From JAWLHU01 sp049325315 (GTDB lineage Bacteria; Bacillota; Sulfobacillia; Symbiobacteriales; Symbiobacteriaceae): a stretch of DNA of 64,000 nucleotides. The notes beneath the pieces were generated by a model. The model was not told where the DNA came from, did not search any database, and saw only the letters and a list, made by a program, of their open reading frames with translations. Position numbers and translations under genes: made by a program. Positions 1 through 8,198 of the stretch are shown here, piece after piece. The first letter of the stretch is position 1; the number at the start of each line of letters is the position of its first letter. The DNA is taken from assembly GCA_049325315.1 (NCBI GenBank), contig JBMONB010000083.1, forward strand, positions 62,001-126,000, in the 5' to 3' direction.

Positions 1-252
1 CTCGTCTTTGATAAGATCGCCGAGCCGATTCGGGAGCGCTTCCCGGGCCACGGGGCCATTGCCTACCTTGTCCGATGCTACTGGTGCGCAGGGGTATGGA
101 TCTCCGCCGGACTGGTCGCTCTGCGGGTTCTGGTCCCGGCTGCCGGCCGCTGGGTGGTGCTGATCTTCGCCGTGGCCGGTGGGCAGGCTGCGCTCGAGAC
201 CTTTCTGCAAGGCTGGACCAGGCGCGCCCCGAAACGCAAACCGGAAAGCTAG
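1..252 (+). CDS. DUF1360-like membrane protein, 3' part only
   Basis: An open frame enters the window at base 1 and stops at a TAG at 250-252, giving the last 83 residues of a protein whose start lies outside. The visible part has a cytosolic-looking stretch, a Cys-x-x-Cys pair inside RCYWCAGVW followed by a hydrophobic segment, a second hydrophobic segment and a short basic tail. A CxxC directly before a membrane helix is typical of the DUF1360 family of small Firmicutes membrane proteins, known mainly from spore formers; its function is unknown. A strong hairpin follows the stop. The family call rests on the local motif only. Confidence 0.55.
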   Translation, partial: LVFDKIAEPIRERFPGHGAIAYLVRCYWCAGVWISAGLVALRVLVPAAGRWVVLIFAVAGGQAALETFLQGWTRRAPKRKPES

Positions 253-272
253 CCAGGCATGTGTCCGCGCAA

Positions 273-303
273 AAGGCGCCCTTCCGCAAGGGAAGAGCGC
301 CTT
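273..303. terminator. Hairpin terminator between converging genes
   Basis: Arms AAGGCGC and GCGCCTT enclose an inner CTTCC/GGAAG stem with a GCAA loop. The plus-strand side is followed by GTTCTTT and the minus-strand side by TTTTG, so it could end both the partial gene on the left and the minus-strand gene on the right. Confidence 0.7.
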
Positions 304-323
304 GTTCTTTGCCTGCCGCGATC

Positions 324-794
324 TCAGTGGGGCGAGGTCGGCTGAAAGCCATGGCTGGCCAACAGGGCCGAAAATAGGTCGGCCTCTGCGGCGTCCTGCT
401 CTTTCAGGAACTGATCCACCTTCTCCGCATCGAAGAGCGAGTCCGGGAACGAGGTCTGGCACGGCTCCATCTGGAAGGTGTCCGGTTCTTCCCCGTTCGG
501 GGAGAAGCGAGCCAGAATCGTTCCCTTTCCCCGGCCGGCACTGGCCCTGATTACCCAGCAGAGGTCGGCCTCATCGAGACGGGCCTCATAGTCGGCGGTG
601 GCAATGCCCGGCTCCCAGAGGGGGGCCTTCGTCTTGTCTGCATCCTCCATGACGGACTGCACAATCCAGCGTGCCGCCTTGGCAACGGGTTCGGCCCGGA
701 AGGATGGCAGCCACTCCCGCGCCATGGCGCCCGCCACTTTTCTCACCGTCCAACCCTTGGGCATCCGGAACGTTTTCGTGGTACCAACGCTCAA
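324..794 (-). CDS. Hypothetical soluble protein
   Basis: A 156-residue protein that I do not recognise. The start is TTG at 792-794, chosen because AGGGAGGG sits about 8 bases upstream and no other start in the frame has a comparable site. There is no signal peptide or membrane segment. The sequence is mixed alpha/beta in character with an acidic, Leu/Ala-rich C-terminus (DAEKVDQFLKEQDAAEADLF). It stands alone, converging with the partial gene at the left edge, and about 200 bases separate its start from the response regulator stop at 991. An overlapping plus-strand frame exists but lacks a ribosome binding site and has poor composition. Confidence 0.55.
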   Translation of the reverse strand: MSVGTTKTFRMPKGWTVRKVAGAMAREWLPSFRAEPVAKAARWIVQSVMEDADKTKAPLWEPGIATADYEARLDEADLCWVIRASAGRGKGTILARFSPNGEEPDTFQMEPCQTSFPDSLFDAEKVDQFLKEQDAAEADLFSALLASHGFQPTSPH

Positions 795-990
795 GGCTGT
801 GTCCCTCCCTTTGCGTGAAACCCTGTAAATCTAATAACAGTACATAGACCTGGCGCATTCGCACCAGGTCGCTGTCACGATCCACACGTATGCAGGACTC
901 TTCTATTGTACCCCAGAGTTGCCAATACCACAAGGATGAGCGGGCGAGATATCGCGCCCGTTGACCAAATCGACGCCGAAGCGGAACGCT

Positions 991-1644
991 TCAGGGATCG
1001 ACCGGCTCCACCAGCCGCCTGATGATCGCCTCCAGCACGGCGGCGGTCCGGGAGGGAACCCCCAGCTTGCCGAGGATACTGCTGAAGTGGCCCTCCACCG
1101 TCCGGACGCTGACGCACAGCCGGGTGGCGATCTCCTTGTTCCGCAGGCCCAGCGCTGCAAGCTGCAAGACCTCCAGTTCCCGCGGGGTCAGCTGTTCGCC
1201 CCGCTCCCGGTCCTCCTCCTGCGCCCGCCGGGTGAGCCGGCGAGCCATGGAGCCCACCAGTGACTGCTGAACTGCCACCTCGCCTCGGTGTACCTTGTGC
1301 ACCGCCTCCAACAGCTCCGAGGCCCGGGCGGTCTTCAGCAGATAGCCCCTGGCCCCCGCCTCCAGGGCGGCCGCCACGAACTCATCGTCATCGTAGGCGG
1401 TCAGCACCAGCACACTGGTTGCCGGGCTGGCCCTGAGGGCCCTGCGGGTCACCTCGACGGCGTTGAGCCCGGGCATACGCATGTCCAAAATCGCCACCTC
1501 GGGCTGAAGCCGTTCAATCAGGGCCAGTGCTTCCGGTCCCGTGCCCGCCTCGGCCACCACTGTCAGCTCGCGGTCCTGGGCAAGGATCCGGCGGGTGCCC
1601 TCCCGCACCAGCCCATGGTCTTCTGCCAGCACAATCCGAATCAT
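991..1644 (-). CDS. NarL/DegU-type response regulator
   Basis: A 217-residue DNA-binding response regulator. The receiver domain occupies about residues 1-120, with the phospho-acceptor Asp54 in LDMRMPG and the conserved Lys104. A LuxR-type helix-turn-helix follows at about 151-210 (LTPRELEVLQL, then NKEIATRL and SVRTVEGH). It overlaps the kinase upstream by 4 bases (ATGA), so the two are translationally coupled and almost certainly form one phosphorelay. The target genes are not evident; nothing adjacent suggests nitrate or competence functions. NarL-family assignment is secure, the regulon is unknown. Confidence 0.92.
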   Translation of the reverse strand: MIRIVLAEDHGLVREGTRRILAQDRELTVVAEAGTGPEALALIERLQPEVAILDMRMPGLNAVEVTRRALRASPATSVLVLTAYDDDEFVAAALEAGARGYLLKTARASELLEAVHKVHRGEVAVQQSLVGSMARRLTRRAQEEDRERGEQLTPRELEVLQLAALGLRNKEIATRLCVSVRTVEGHFSSILGKLGVPSRTAAVLEAIIRRLVEPVDP

Positions 1645-3104
1645 GCGGTCCCCTCCTGATCCACTGGTACGCCGGGCCTGACCGGCAGGTGGAGCGTCAC
1701 CGTCGTGCCCCGCCCGGGCCGGGACTCAATCTGCAGGTCGCCTCCCAGCAGTTCAGCCCGCTCCTGCATCCCCAAAACGCCAAGGCTCTCGGCGCTGGAG
1801 TTTCCGACCGGCCAACGGCCCATGCCGACCCCATCGTCCCTGACCCGCAAGATGACGCTGTCGGTGCCAAACCGCAGGTCAACGGTGACCAAGCCCGCCT
1901 GGGCGTGCCGCTCCACGTTGCGAATCGCCTCCCGGGCGATCCGATAGAGCGCCAGCTCCCGGTCTTGCTCCAGCCGGACCGGCGCTCCGGCCACCCGCAG
2001 GTCCCAGCGCAGGCCGGCCCGCTGTTGGGTCTCTTCCAGGGCCCGGCGGATGCAGGTGACCATGCCCAGTTCATCCAGCGCCGGCGGTCGCAGGTCACGG
2101 GCGAAGTCCCGCAGATGGGTGATCAACTCCTCCGCCTGCGCCTTCGCCTCCGCCACCACCCCCCGAATTGCAGCGAGCCGGTCGCCGCTGCCGGCCGGGT
2201 TGGGCACAGCCAGCGCCTCCGCTTCCTCCAACTGCCGGCAGAGCACCACCAGGGCCTGAATCGCCTCGTCGTGCAGCTCGTGGGCGATGCGCCGGCGCTC
2301 CTCCTCCTGGGCGGCCAGCGTGTGGCGCATCCACTGAAGGCGTGCCTCCTCGCTCTCCTGATCAAAGACCGGCAGGCTCAGCAGCATGCCGTAGAGCACG
2401 CCCGCAGCCACCAGCGTCCGCCAGGCCTGCACCGGCACCCCAACATAGGCCAGCATGGCCTCATAGTTCAGCCATGGCGCCAGCAGCAGGTCATGGGCCG
2501 GGGTGAAGAGGTTGAGGAGGGCGTAACCTGCCAGCGAGGCAGCGCTGATATGCAGCCCGCGGCGGACCGGCGGGGCATGGGCGGTTTGGGCCTCCCGGGC
2601 CGCCCGTTGAATCGCCCAGGCGCCCAGCAGGGAGCCGGGCACCGCCAGCAGGTAGCGGGTCCAGATCTCAATCCCCACCCGGGCCACGGGCGGGTCGTTC
2701 CAGTGGGGCAGGAGGCCGAGGATCAGGGCTGCCACCGCCACCAGGGGCGCGGCCAGGGAGAACCAGCGGGCTTTCTGCCCGGCCAGTCGGAGCGCCCCCC
2801 GCAGCCCGAACTGAAGCAGCAGTACAAAGGAGAGGGCCAGGAGGGCGAGTTGGAACCAGCTGAGCACCTCCACCGCTGCTGGGGAGAGCAGGTCGGCGTA
2901 GCCGGGTAAGAAGATGTAGCCCCACTCCACGAAGGCGTGCACAATGCCGAAGGCAGCCAACCAGGGAAGGTACCGCCCCAGGCTCAGGCGCGGCTTCTTG
3001 AGAGACTGCACCGCCAGGGCGATCCCCAAGGTGAAGAACATCACCCCATAGACGGCAAAGAGAACGGTCCAGTTCGTCAACCAGAACGACCGCAGCCACT
3101 CCAC
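1641..3104 (-). CDS. Membrane sensor histidine kinase, HisKA_3 (NarX/DegS) type
   Basis: A 487-residue sensor kinase. The first 240 residues hold about seven hydrophobic segments, so the sensing part is a polytopic membrane domain rather than a periplasmic loop. A dimerisation and phosphoacceptor helix follows, with RRRIAHELHDE placing the phosphorylated His at 275, then a HATPase_c domain with NVERHAQ (N box), DDGVGMG and a GRGTTV G2 region. HisKA_3 kinases pair with NarL regulators, and such a regulator starts inside the last codon here. The signal is unknown; a multi-helix sensor suggests a membrane-related or lipophilic cue, which is inference only. Confidence 0.9.
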   Translation of the reverse strand: MEWLRSFWLTNWTVLFAVYGVMFFTLGIALAVQSLKKPRLSLGRYLPWLAAFGIVHAFVEWGYIFLPGYADLLSPAAVEVLSWFQLALLALSFVLLLQFGLRGALRLAGQKARWFSLAAPLVAVAALILGLLPHWNDPPVARVGIEIWTRYLLAVPGSLLGAWAIQRAAREAQTAHAPPVRRGLHISAASLAGYALLNLFTPAHDLLLAPWLNYEAMLAYVGVPVQAWRTLVAAGVLYGMLLSLPVFDQESEEARLQWMRHTLAAQEEERRRIAHELHDEAIQALVVLCRQLEEAEALAVPNPAGSGDRLAAIRGVVAEAKAQAEELITHLRDFARDLRPPALDELGMVTCIRRALEETQQRAGLRWDLRVAGAPVRLEQDRELALYRIAREAIRNVERHAQAGLVTVDLRFGTDSVILRVRDDGVGMGRWPVGNSSAESLGVLGMQERAELLGGDLQIESRPGRGTTVTLHLPVRPGVPVDQEGTA

Positions 3105-3137
3105 AACGCCACCCCCCGAGAGACCACGCAGAGCCGA

Positions 3138-3155
3138 CCAGGTGTTTTCACCTGG
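3138..3155. promoter_or_regulatory. Short perfect palindrome upstream of the two-component operon
   Basis: CCAGGTG-TTTT-CACCTGG lies 33 bases before the kinase start and about 130 bases before the DoxX-like gene, in the divergent intergenic region. It may be an operator or a small mRNA hairpin in the kinase leader. No function can be assigned. Confidence 0.3.
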
Positions 3156-3284
3156 GGAAAGTCCCGAGTTTTCTGCGATGATATGGTGCTTGAAGATTGC
3201 AACAATGACATTGTAAACGCTAGGCGACCATATACCAAGTATCTACACGGAATTCACGATGCCAAAGGAAGGGGAGGATGGGCG

Positions 3285-3803
3285 ATGATCCTACGATGGT
3301 TCCAGTCGAAGAGCGCCGCATGGCTCTGGCTGGTGGTCCGGCTCTATGTCGGCTACGAGTGGCTGATGGCCGGGTGGCACAAGATCGCCGGGGAGAAGCC
3401 CTTCGATTCCACGGGGTTTCTAAAGGGGGCCGTGGCGAAGGCGACCGGCGACCACCCGGCGGTGCAGGGCTGGTACGCAGGCTTCCTCAAGAGCGTGGCG
3501 ATCCCCAACGCTGCCGTCTTCAATGTGCTGATCCCCTGGGGGGAGTTCCTGGTCGGCCTGGCCCTGATTTTAGGGTTTGCCACCATGTTCGCCGCCCTCA
3601 TGGGCGCCTTCATGAACCTGAACTTCATGCTGGCGGGATCCACCAGCACCAATCCGACCCTGTTCACCCTGTCGGTCCTCATGCTGGCTGCCGGCGCCTA
3701 TGTCGGGTACATCGGCGTCGACTACTGGTTCCGCCCCTACTACCGCAGCATCGTCGATTCGCTTGGGCAGCGGCGTCAGGCCACTGCGCCCAAACCGGTC
3801 TGA
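3285..3803 (+). CDS. DoxX/DoxD-like membrane protein
   Basis: A 172-residue integral membrane protein with about four hydrophobic segments and a basic C-terminal tail. The start ATG at 3285 was chosen because AAGGGGAGGATGGGCG precedes it; the frame is open upstream but has no other good site. The N-terminal SAAWLWLVVRLYVGYEWLMAGWHKI segment and the central FNVLIPWGEFLVGLALILG segment fit the DoxX/DoxD/MauE superfamily, members of which work with quinone- or thiol-linked redox enzymes. No redox partner gene is next to it, so its substrate is unknown. It reads away from the two-component system and ends at a strong terminator. Confidence 0.75.
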   Translation: MILRWFQSKSAAWLWLVVRLYVGYEWLMAGWHKIAGEKPFDSTGFLKGAVAKATGDHPAVQGWYAGFLKSVAIPNAAVFNVLIPWGEFLVGLALILGFATMFAALMGAFMNLNFMLAGSTSTNPTLFTLSVLMLAAGAYVGYIGVDYWFRPYYRSIVDSLGQRRQATAPKPV

Positions 3804-3816
3804 GCCCCACAAGAAC

Positions 3817-3847
3817 GAGGCGGTCGTCCAGCAAGGACGGCCGCCTC
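3817..3847. terminator. Bidirectional hairpin terminator
   Basis: GAGGCGGTCGTCC pairs with GGACGGCCGCCTC (one G-U) around an AGCAA loop, between the converging DoxX-like gene and the minus-strand membrane protein. The T tract is weak on both sides. Confidence 0.65.
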
Positions 3848-3883
3848 CGGTCATTCGCAGCAGATTGAACCACATATAGCCGG

Positions 3884-4468
3884 TCAAGTCGTCAGGAGCG
3901 TGAAGAGCGTCCAGCCGAAGAGGGCAACCAGCCCGGCGGGCGGGAGAACCCAGACGAGCCACTGAAAGCCATCGATCTTCACATCGCCATCTGTGTCCAG
4001 CCCGAGGGCGTAGAACTTGGAGGCCAGGAACCCCTCCCAGGTCAGCCAGACCAGGAAGCTGTGCTTCCACGGCTCGTACTGAGCGCTCACGCGCAGAATG
4101 CCGATGGCCGATGCGGTCGAGTCAAAGACTACCCCCAGCACCGCCCAGAGCAGCGCCCAGGCAACCATTAGGTGGCGCCGCTTCCAGGGCAGCCACTGAT
4201 AGATCATTACGCCGAGCACAAAATAAGGACCGAGCGCCACCAGCCACTCCACCTTCGGGGAGTAGGGGAGGGCAGGCAGGACCCGATGCCCGTGCTCCCA
4301 GAATCCCCGGTTGGTGAAGTAGCCCTCGAAGAGCAGGCCGCGGTGGGCAAACAGAGCGCCGCCGATCCAGTAACGCCTCAACTGCCGCCAGTCGGAGGTC
4401 ACAAAGTAGACCACCCAGGCGAGCACAAAGACCACTGGCCAGCGCCAATCCCCCAGTACCTCTGCCAT
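3884..4468 (-). CDS. Hypothetical polytopic membrane protein (CBO0543-like)
   Basis: A 194-residue membrane protein with about five hydrophobic segments: WPVVFVLAWVVYFV, a central VALGPYFVLGVMIY, VAWALLWAVLGVVF, a segment in the SFLVWLTW region, and the C-terminal WVLPPAGLVALFGWTLF. The start at 4468 is preferred over an upstream ATG in frame because TGGGGA lies about 10 bases before it and the protein then begins MAEVLGDWRW. Size and Trp/Tyr-rich topology resemble the CBO0543 family of Firmicutes membrane proteins, but I hold that only weakly. No functional partner is adjacent; the deacetylase starts divergently about 200 bases away. Confidence 0.55.
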   Translation of the reverse strand: MAEVLGDWRWPVVFVLAWVVYFVTSDWRQLRRYWIGGALFAHRGLLFEGYFTNRGFWEHGHRVLPALPYSPKVEWLVALGPYFVLGVMIYQWLPWKRRHLMVAWALLWAVLGVVFDSTASAIGILRVSAQYEPWKHSFLVWLTWEGFLASKFYALGLDTDGDVKIDGFQWLVWVLPPAGLVALFGWTLFTLLTT

Positions 4469-4670
4469 GACGGTATTCCCCAGTTCGCAAGATTCGTTTA
4501 CGTTAGCATGCCCCCTCAACGATGCAGCATCGCTTCCAATTCTCCCCGCAGCCCAGATGCGAATCGCCAGTCGGTGCGAGGCGTCTCCACTGCATCCGAC
4601 TGAGCAAGACCTGCCCCGGCTGGCATCGAGCCACTACCCCCGGGCATACACCTTTGCGGGGGTGTATCGG

Positions 4671-5498
4671 GTGAGCAAGTCCCGTGTCGTCCTGCTCCTG
4701 AGCCTCTTCGGCCTGGTCCTGGCGCTCCGCTCGGGTCCGGCGGCGGTCCAGGCCTTCCGCCAGGAGGCCGACCAGCGGCCCTCGGTCTTCTGCGATGGGC
4801 GCCCCATGCCGGACGGGTCGCCCATGCTGGCGATCGTGATCGACGACCTTACCGATGGGGCGCCCGGGTTTGACCAGCTCCTGGCGCTCGATATTCCGCT
4901 GACCTTCGCCCTCTTTCCCGACCAACCCGATGCCGCCGCCCTGGCCCGGTCGGTTTCGGCACAGGGACACGAGGTGATCCTGCACCTCCCGATGGATGCG
5001 GGCAAGGTCAACCCCATCTGGTACGCCGGTCAGCCCCTCTCCGGGCGCCAGACCGACGCCGAGATACAGGAGCGGGTGGCAGGGTGGCTCCGCGCCGTGC
5101 CCCAGGCGCGCGGCATGAACAACCACATGGGCACCCTGGCCACCCAGGACGAGCGGGTGGTCCGGTCGCTCCTGAAGGTGGCGCGGGAAGAGGGGCGGTT
5201 CGTGCTCGACAGCCTCACCACCGAGGCGACGGTGATGCCCAAGGTGGCGGTGGAGATGGGGGTGGATTGCATGCGCCGCTCCCTCTTCCTCGACCACACC
5301 CCGGGCAAGGAGGAGGCGGTGAAGCAGCTCTGGCGGCTGACAGACTGGTCGATCCGGCACGGGGCGGCCATCGGCATTGGACACGTGGGCCAGGGGCGGG
5401 AGTCGACGGCGGAGGCGCTGGCCGAGATGCTGCCCGAACTGCAGGCCCGCGGCATCCGGCTGGTGACGCTCTCCACCCTGCTCGATCCCGATCAGTGA
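4671..5498 (+). CDS. Divergent polysaccharide deacetylase (YibQ-like)
   Basis: A 275-residue exported protein. The GTG start at 4671 follows a GGGGGTG site and begins a classic signal sequence or N-terminal anchor (SKSRVVLLLSLFGLVLAL). The mature part matches the divergent polysaccharide deacetylase family (YibQ): LAIVIDDL at the first strand, LTFALFPDQ, the EVILHLPMD block, MNNHMG, and GIGHVGQGRESTAEAL near the end. Family members keep the NodB-type barrel and are proposed to act on envelope polysaccharides; activity is unproven for most. The frame is open for 68 codons upstream but has no better start. It ends at a strong hairpin shared with the small gene beyond. Confidence 0.85.
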   Translation: MSKSRVVLLLSLFGLVLALRSGPAAVQAFRQEADQRPSVFCDGRPMPDGSPMLAIVIDDLTDGAPGFDQLLALDIPLTFALFPDQPDAAALARSVSAQGHEVILHLPMDAGKVNPIWYAGQPLSGRQTDAEIQERVAGWLRAVPQARGMNNHMGTLATQDERVVRSLLKVAREEGRFVLDSLTTEATVMPKVAVEMGVDCMRRSLFLDHTPGKEEAVKQLWRLTDWSIRHGAAIGIGHVGQGRESTAEALAEMLPELQARGIRLVTLSTLLDPDQ

Positions 5499-5499
5499 C

Positions 5500-5529
5500 C
5501 AGGCGCCGCCCCGTGGAGGGCGGCGCCTG
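5500..5529. terminator. Bidirectional 12-bp hairpin terminator
   Basis: CAGGCGCCGCCC pairs perfectly with GGGCGGCGCCTG around a CGTGGA loop, between the deacetylase stop and the stop of the converging 54-residue gene. No T tract. Confidence 0.65.
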
Positions 5530-5533
5530 CTCT

Positions 5534-5698
5534 CTAGGTGCGCGGGTTCTGCCCGGCCTGGGGGCCCGGCTGCGCCTCCTTGCGGGGGTGGAGCGTGGTC
5601 CCCACGCTCTCATGAATCCCGCCTTCCGCCGGCTTGATCATCTTCATGTTCGGCGCCTCATCCTGTTCGGCCCGGTTCCCTTTCGGGCGGTTCGCCAT
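5534..5698 (-). CDS. Small hypothetical hydrophilic protein
   Basis: A 54-residue protein starting MANRPKGNRAEQDEAP. It is supported by an excellent ribosome binding site (GGGAAGGGAGGG about 9 bases before the ATG) and by a terminator immediately after the TAG. It has no hydrophobic segment, is rich in Pro, Gly, Gln and charged residues, and contains NMKMIKPAEGGIHESVG, so it is probably disordered. Many spore formers carry such small hydrophilic proteins, but I recognise no family. It lies between the deacetylase and the Fpg-like gene, 54 bases from the latter's stop. Confidence 0.6.
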   Translation of the reverse strand: MANRPKGNRAEQDEAPNMKMIKPAEGGIHESVGTTLHPRKEAQPGPQAGQNPRT

Positions 5699-5752
5699 GC
5701 TGATTCCCTCCCTTCCCGCATTAGCATGCGCCAGAGGGAGGGAGTTCCAAGC

Positions 5753-6568
5753 CTAAAGGGGCTGGCAGGCGGGGCAGATAAAGGTCGAGGTCGACCCCGT
5801 CTTCAGCTTCTCAATCGGCGTCCCGCAGATGGGGCAGCCCTGCCCTTCCCGGTAGCCGATCAGGGTGAGCCTCTCCGGGGTCCGAACGTTTCCCCCCTGG
5901 CCGAAAAAGTCCGGCTCATAGCCCCCCAGCTCGTGGGCCCGGTCGATCACCTGTCGGATCGCCAGCTGGTAGCGATCGATCTCCTCATCGGAGAGCGTCC
6001 CCAGCCTTCGCTGCGGGTGGATCCGGGCGCTCCAGAGAATGTCGTGGGCGTAGGCGTTGCCGATCCCCGAAAGCCGCTGCTGGTCGAGAATCAACGACTT
6101 GGCGTTCGACCGGGGATAGTGCCGGGCGATGGCGTGAAACTCCTCCCGGGAGAGGGTCAGCGGGTCAGGGCCCAGCATGGCCGTCTCGGGGTGGGAGGCC
6201 AGCGCATCCGCAGCGAGCACCCGGATATAACCGAACCACCAGAAGCGGCAGGTGAAACCCGACCCGTCATCCAGCCCGATGCGCAGTTGGTGCTTCTCCC
6301 GCGGCGCTACGCCGGCGGCGTGGTAAAAGAGATCGGCCCCCATGCCCAGGTTGAGGAGGAGATAGAGCTCCGGGTCGAGGTGGAAGAGGAACCACTTGCC
6401 CCGCCGGTCCACCCTGGCGATGCGCCGGCCGGTCAGGGCGGCGACCGCCTCGTCCACAGGCAGGTTGAGGCACTTGGGCTGGCTCAGCTCGACCAGGTCA
6501 ATCCTTCGTCTGCTCAACGTCTCGTGCATCTGGCGCTCCAGGATCATCAACTCGGGCAGTTCGGCCAT
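5753..6568 (-). CDS. Fpg/Nei-family DNA glycosylase-like protein lacking Pro2
   Basis: A 271-residue protein of the formamidopyrimidine-DNA glycosylase fold. The start at 6568 follows a strong CTGGAGGTGG site and gives an N-terminus of M-A-E-L-P-E. Family enzymes normally begin M-P-E-L-P-E and use the N-terminal amine of Pro2 as the Schiff-base nucleophile; here position 2 is Ala while Glu3 and Glu6 remain. The beta-hairpin lysine (RRGKWFLF), the helix-two-turn-helix region (QRLSGIGNAYAHDILW) and the C-terminal zinc finger (Cys245, Cys248, Cys265, Cys268) are all present. It is likely still a DNA-lesion binder, possibly with altered or lost lyase activity. An earlier in-frame ATG would add 15 residues but has no ribosome binding site. 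Confidence 0.85.
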   Translation of the reverse strand: MAELPELMILERQMHETLSRRRIDLVELSQPKCLNLPVDEAVAALTGRRIARVDRRGKWFLFHLDPELYLLLNLGMGADLFYHAAGVAPREKHQLRIGLDDGSGFTCRFWWFGYIRVLAADALASHPETAMLGPDPLTLSREEFHAIARHYPRSNAKSLILDQQRLSGIGNAYAHDILWSARIHPQRRLGTLSDEEIDRYQLAIRQVIDRAHELGGYEPDFFGQGGNVRTPERLTLIGYREGQGCPICGTPIEKLKTGSTSTFICPACQPL

Positions 6569-6666
6569 GGTATCCACCTCCAGGGGAAGGTTCTCCGCCT
6601 GAAGAGTTCGCACCTGGCAGGAGCCTCCCCTGCTCTGGCGAACGAAGAAGGCGGAGGTGTCATCCC

Positions 6667-7614
6667 ATGGAATACCGGAATCTGGGCCGCAGCGGTCTGA
6701 AGGTCTCCGCCATGTCGCTTGGCTGCAACGCCTTCGGCGCCCGCGCCGATGAGGCGACCTCGGTAAAGATTGTCCAGCAGGCGCTGGACCTGGGCATCAA
6801 CCTGATCGACACGGCCGACATCTACACCCAGGGCGAGTCGGAGCGGCTGGTGGGCAAGGCGCTGCGGGGGCGGCGCTCCCAGGCGATCCTCGCCACCAAG
6901 GGCTTCGGGCGCATGGGCGATGGCCCCAACGACGCCGGCGCCTCCCGCAAGCATCTCCTGGACGCCGTAGACGCCTCGCTGAAGCGGCTGGAGACCGATT
7001 ACATCGACCTGTACCAGATGCACAGCTGGGATCCCAACACCCCGATGGAAGAGACCCTGAAGACGCTGGACGACCTGGTCCGCTGGGGCAAGGTCCGCTA
7101 CATCGGCTGCTCCAACTACAGCGCCTGGCAGCTGATCAAGTCGCTCTGGGTCTCCGACAAGCTGGGCCTGGAGCGGTTTGTCTCCAACCAGCCCGAGTAC
7201 TCCCCGGCCAACCGCAAGATCGAGGAGGAGATCATTCCCGCCGGGCTGGCCGAAGGGGTGGGCCAGATCGTCTACTTCCCGCTGGCCGGCGGCCTGCTGA
7301 CCGGCAAGTACCGGCGGGGCGAGGCGCCGCCTGCCGGCTCCCGTGCCGTTACCCAGGGCGAGCGCTTCGTCAACCGCTGGTTCACCGAGGCCAACTGGAC
7401 CCTGGCCGAGCAGATGGCAGCGCTGGCCGCCGACCTGGGCCTCTCCGTGGCCCACCTGACCCTCGCCTGGGTCATGGCGAAGCCGGGCGTGACCTCCGCC
7501 ATTGTCGGCGCCAGCCGGCCCGAGCAGGTAGACGACAACGTGAAGGCCTGCGAGGTGAAGCTGAGCCCCGACGTAATCGCCCAGATCGACGAGATCTCTG
7601 CCCACAACCGGTAG
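6667..7614 (+). CDS. Aldo/keto reductase
   Basis: A 315-residue NADPH-dependent oxidoreductase of the aldo/keto reductase superfamily, a cytosolic TIM barrel. The catalytic tetrad is visible: Asp48 and Tyr53 in LIDTADIYTQG, Lys78 in LATKG and His119 in YQMHSWDP. SNYSAWQL and the late PGVTSAIVGASRPEQV segment form the cofactor site. The sequence is of the YajO/YhdN-like type that reduces small carbonyl compounds; the substrate cannot be inferred. GGAGGTG precedes the ATG. It is divergent from the Fpg-like gene with about 98 bases between them, and the next gene starts 55 bases downstream, so the two may share a transcript. Confidence 0.92.
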   Translation: MEYRNLGRSGLKVSAMSLGCNAFGARADEATSVKIVQQALDLGINLIDTADIYTQGESERLVGKALRGRRSQAILATKGFGRMGDGPNDAGASRKHLLDAVDASLKRLETDYIDLYQMHSWDPNTPMEETLKTLDDLVRWGKVRYIGCSNYSAWQLIKSLWVSDKLGLERFVSNQPEYSPANRKIEEEIIPAGLAEGVGQIVYFPLAGGLLTGKYRRGEAPPAGSRAVTQGERFVNRWFTEANWTLAEQMAALAADLGLSVAHLTLAWVMAKPGVTSAIVGASRPEQVDDNVKACEVKLSPDVIAQIDEISAHNR

Positions 7615-7669
7615 GCCCGCGACTGGAAGGGGCCCAAGTCGTGCATCCTGCACGGAGAGGTGATCCGTA

Positions 7670-8098
7670 ATGCGACGCTGGGGCGGCTTGCTGCTGGTGC
7701 CCCTCCTGTTCGTGCTGGCCTTTGGCGCCTATCTCCTGAGCGACAGCGATGCCAAGGACCGGCGCATCTGGTCCCGCTTTCGCACCGAATTGACCCCTGA
7801 CCGGGTAACTCGAGTAGAGATCGGGCACGCCACCCCGATCACCCTGACCGACGAGGAGCGCAGCCGGGCCCTGGCGCTCCTCCGGCAGGCCCGGTTCCGG
7901 GAGTCAAACCGCCAGGGGTACGGTCCCACCCCGGAGACGATCCTGACGCTCCACTTCGCCGACGGTCGCACCATCCACATCGGCTTCTGGGGAGGCGAGA
8001 CCTTCGAGTTGAGCCCCCGCCACCTGGACCCCCGCACCCAGTTCCTGATCAACAGCCCACCACTGGGCGACCTGGTCCGGCAGAAGACGAAGCGGTAG
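7670..8098 (+). CDS. Hypothetical membrane-anchored protein
   Basis: A 142-residue protein with a single N-terminal hydrophobic segment (GGLLLVPLLFVLAFGAYLL after two arginines), most likely an uncleaved anchor with the rest outside the cell. The exposed part is about 110 residues of beta-strand character, with TRVEIGHATPITLTDEERS and ILTLHFADGRTIHIGFWGG blocks. No known domain is evident. GAGGTGATC lies about 9 bases before the ATG. It follows the aldo/keto reductase on the same strand. Confidence 0.6.
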   Translation: MRRWGGLLLVPLLFVLAFGAYLLSDSDAKDRRIWSRFRTELTPDRVTRVEIGHATPITLTDEERSRALALLRQARFRESNRQGYGPTPETILTLHFADGRTIHIGFWGGETFELSPRHLDPRTQFLINSPPLGDLVRQKTKR

Positions 8099-8198
8099 AA
8101 TGGGGATGTCCCTTCTCGGTCTTTTTCTCAGAGATAAAGGAATGTTGTGTCGAATGTCGAAGTTTCCGATGTCTCCGTAATGACAAGGAGGTGCCGGC

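Noticed and set aside
1527..2909. 460-codon plus-strand frame opposite the NarX-type kinase
   Set aside because: Shadow frame; the minus-strand kinase has every expected motif and is coupled to its regulator.
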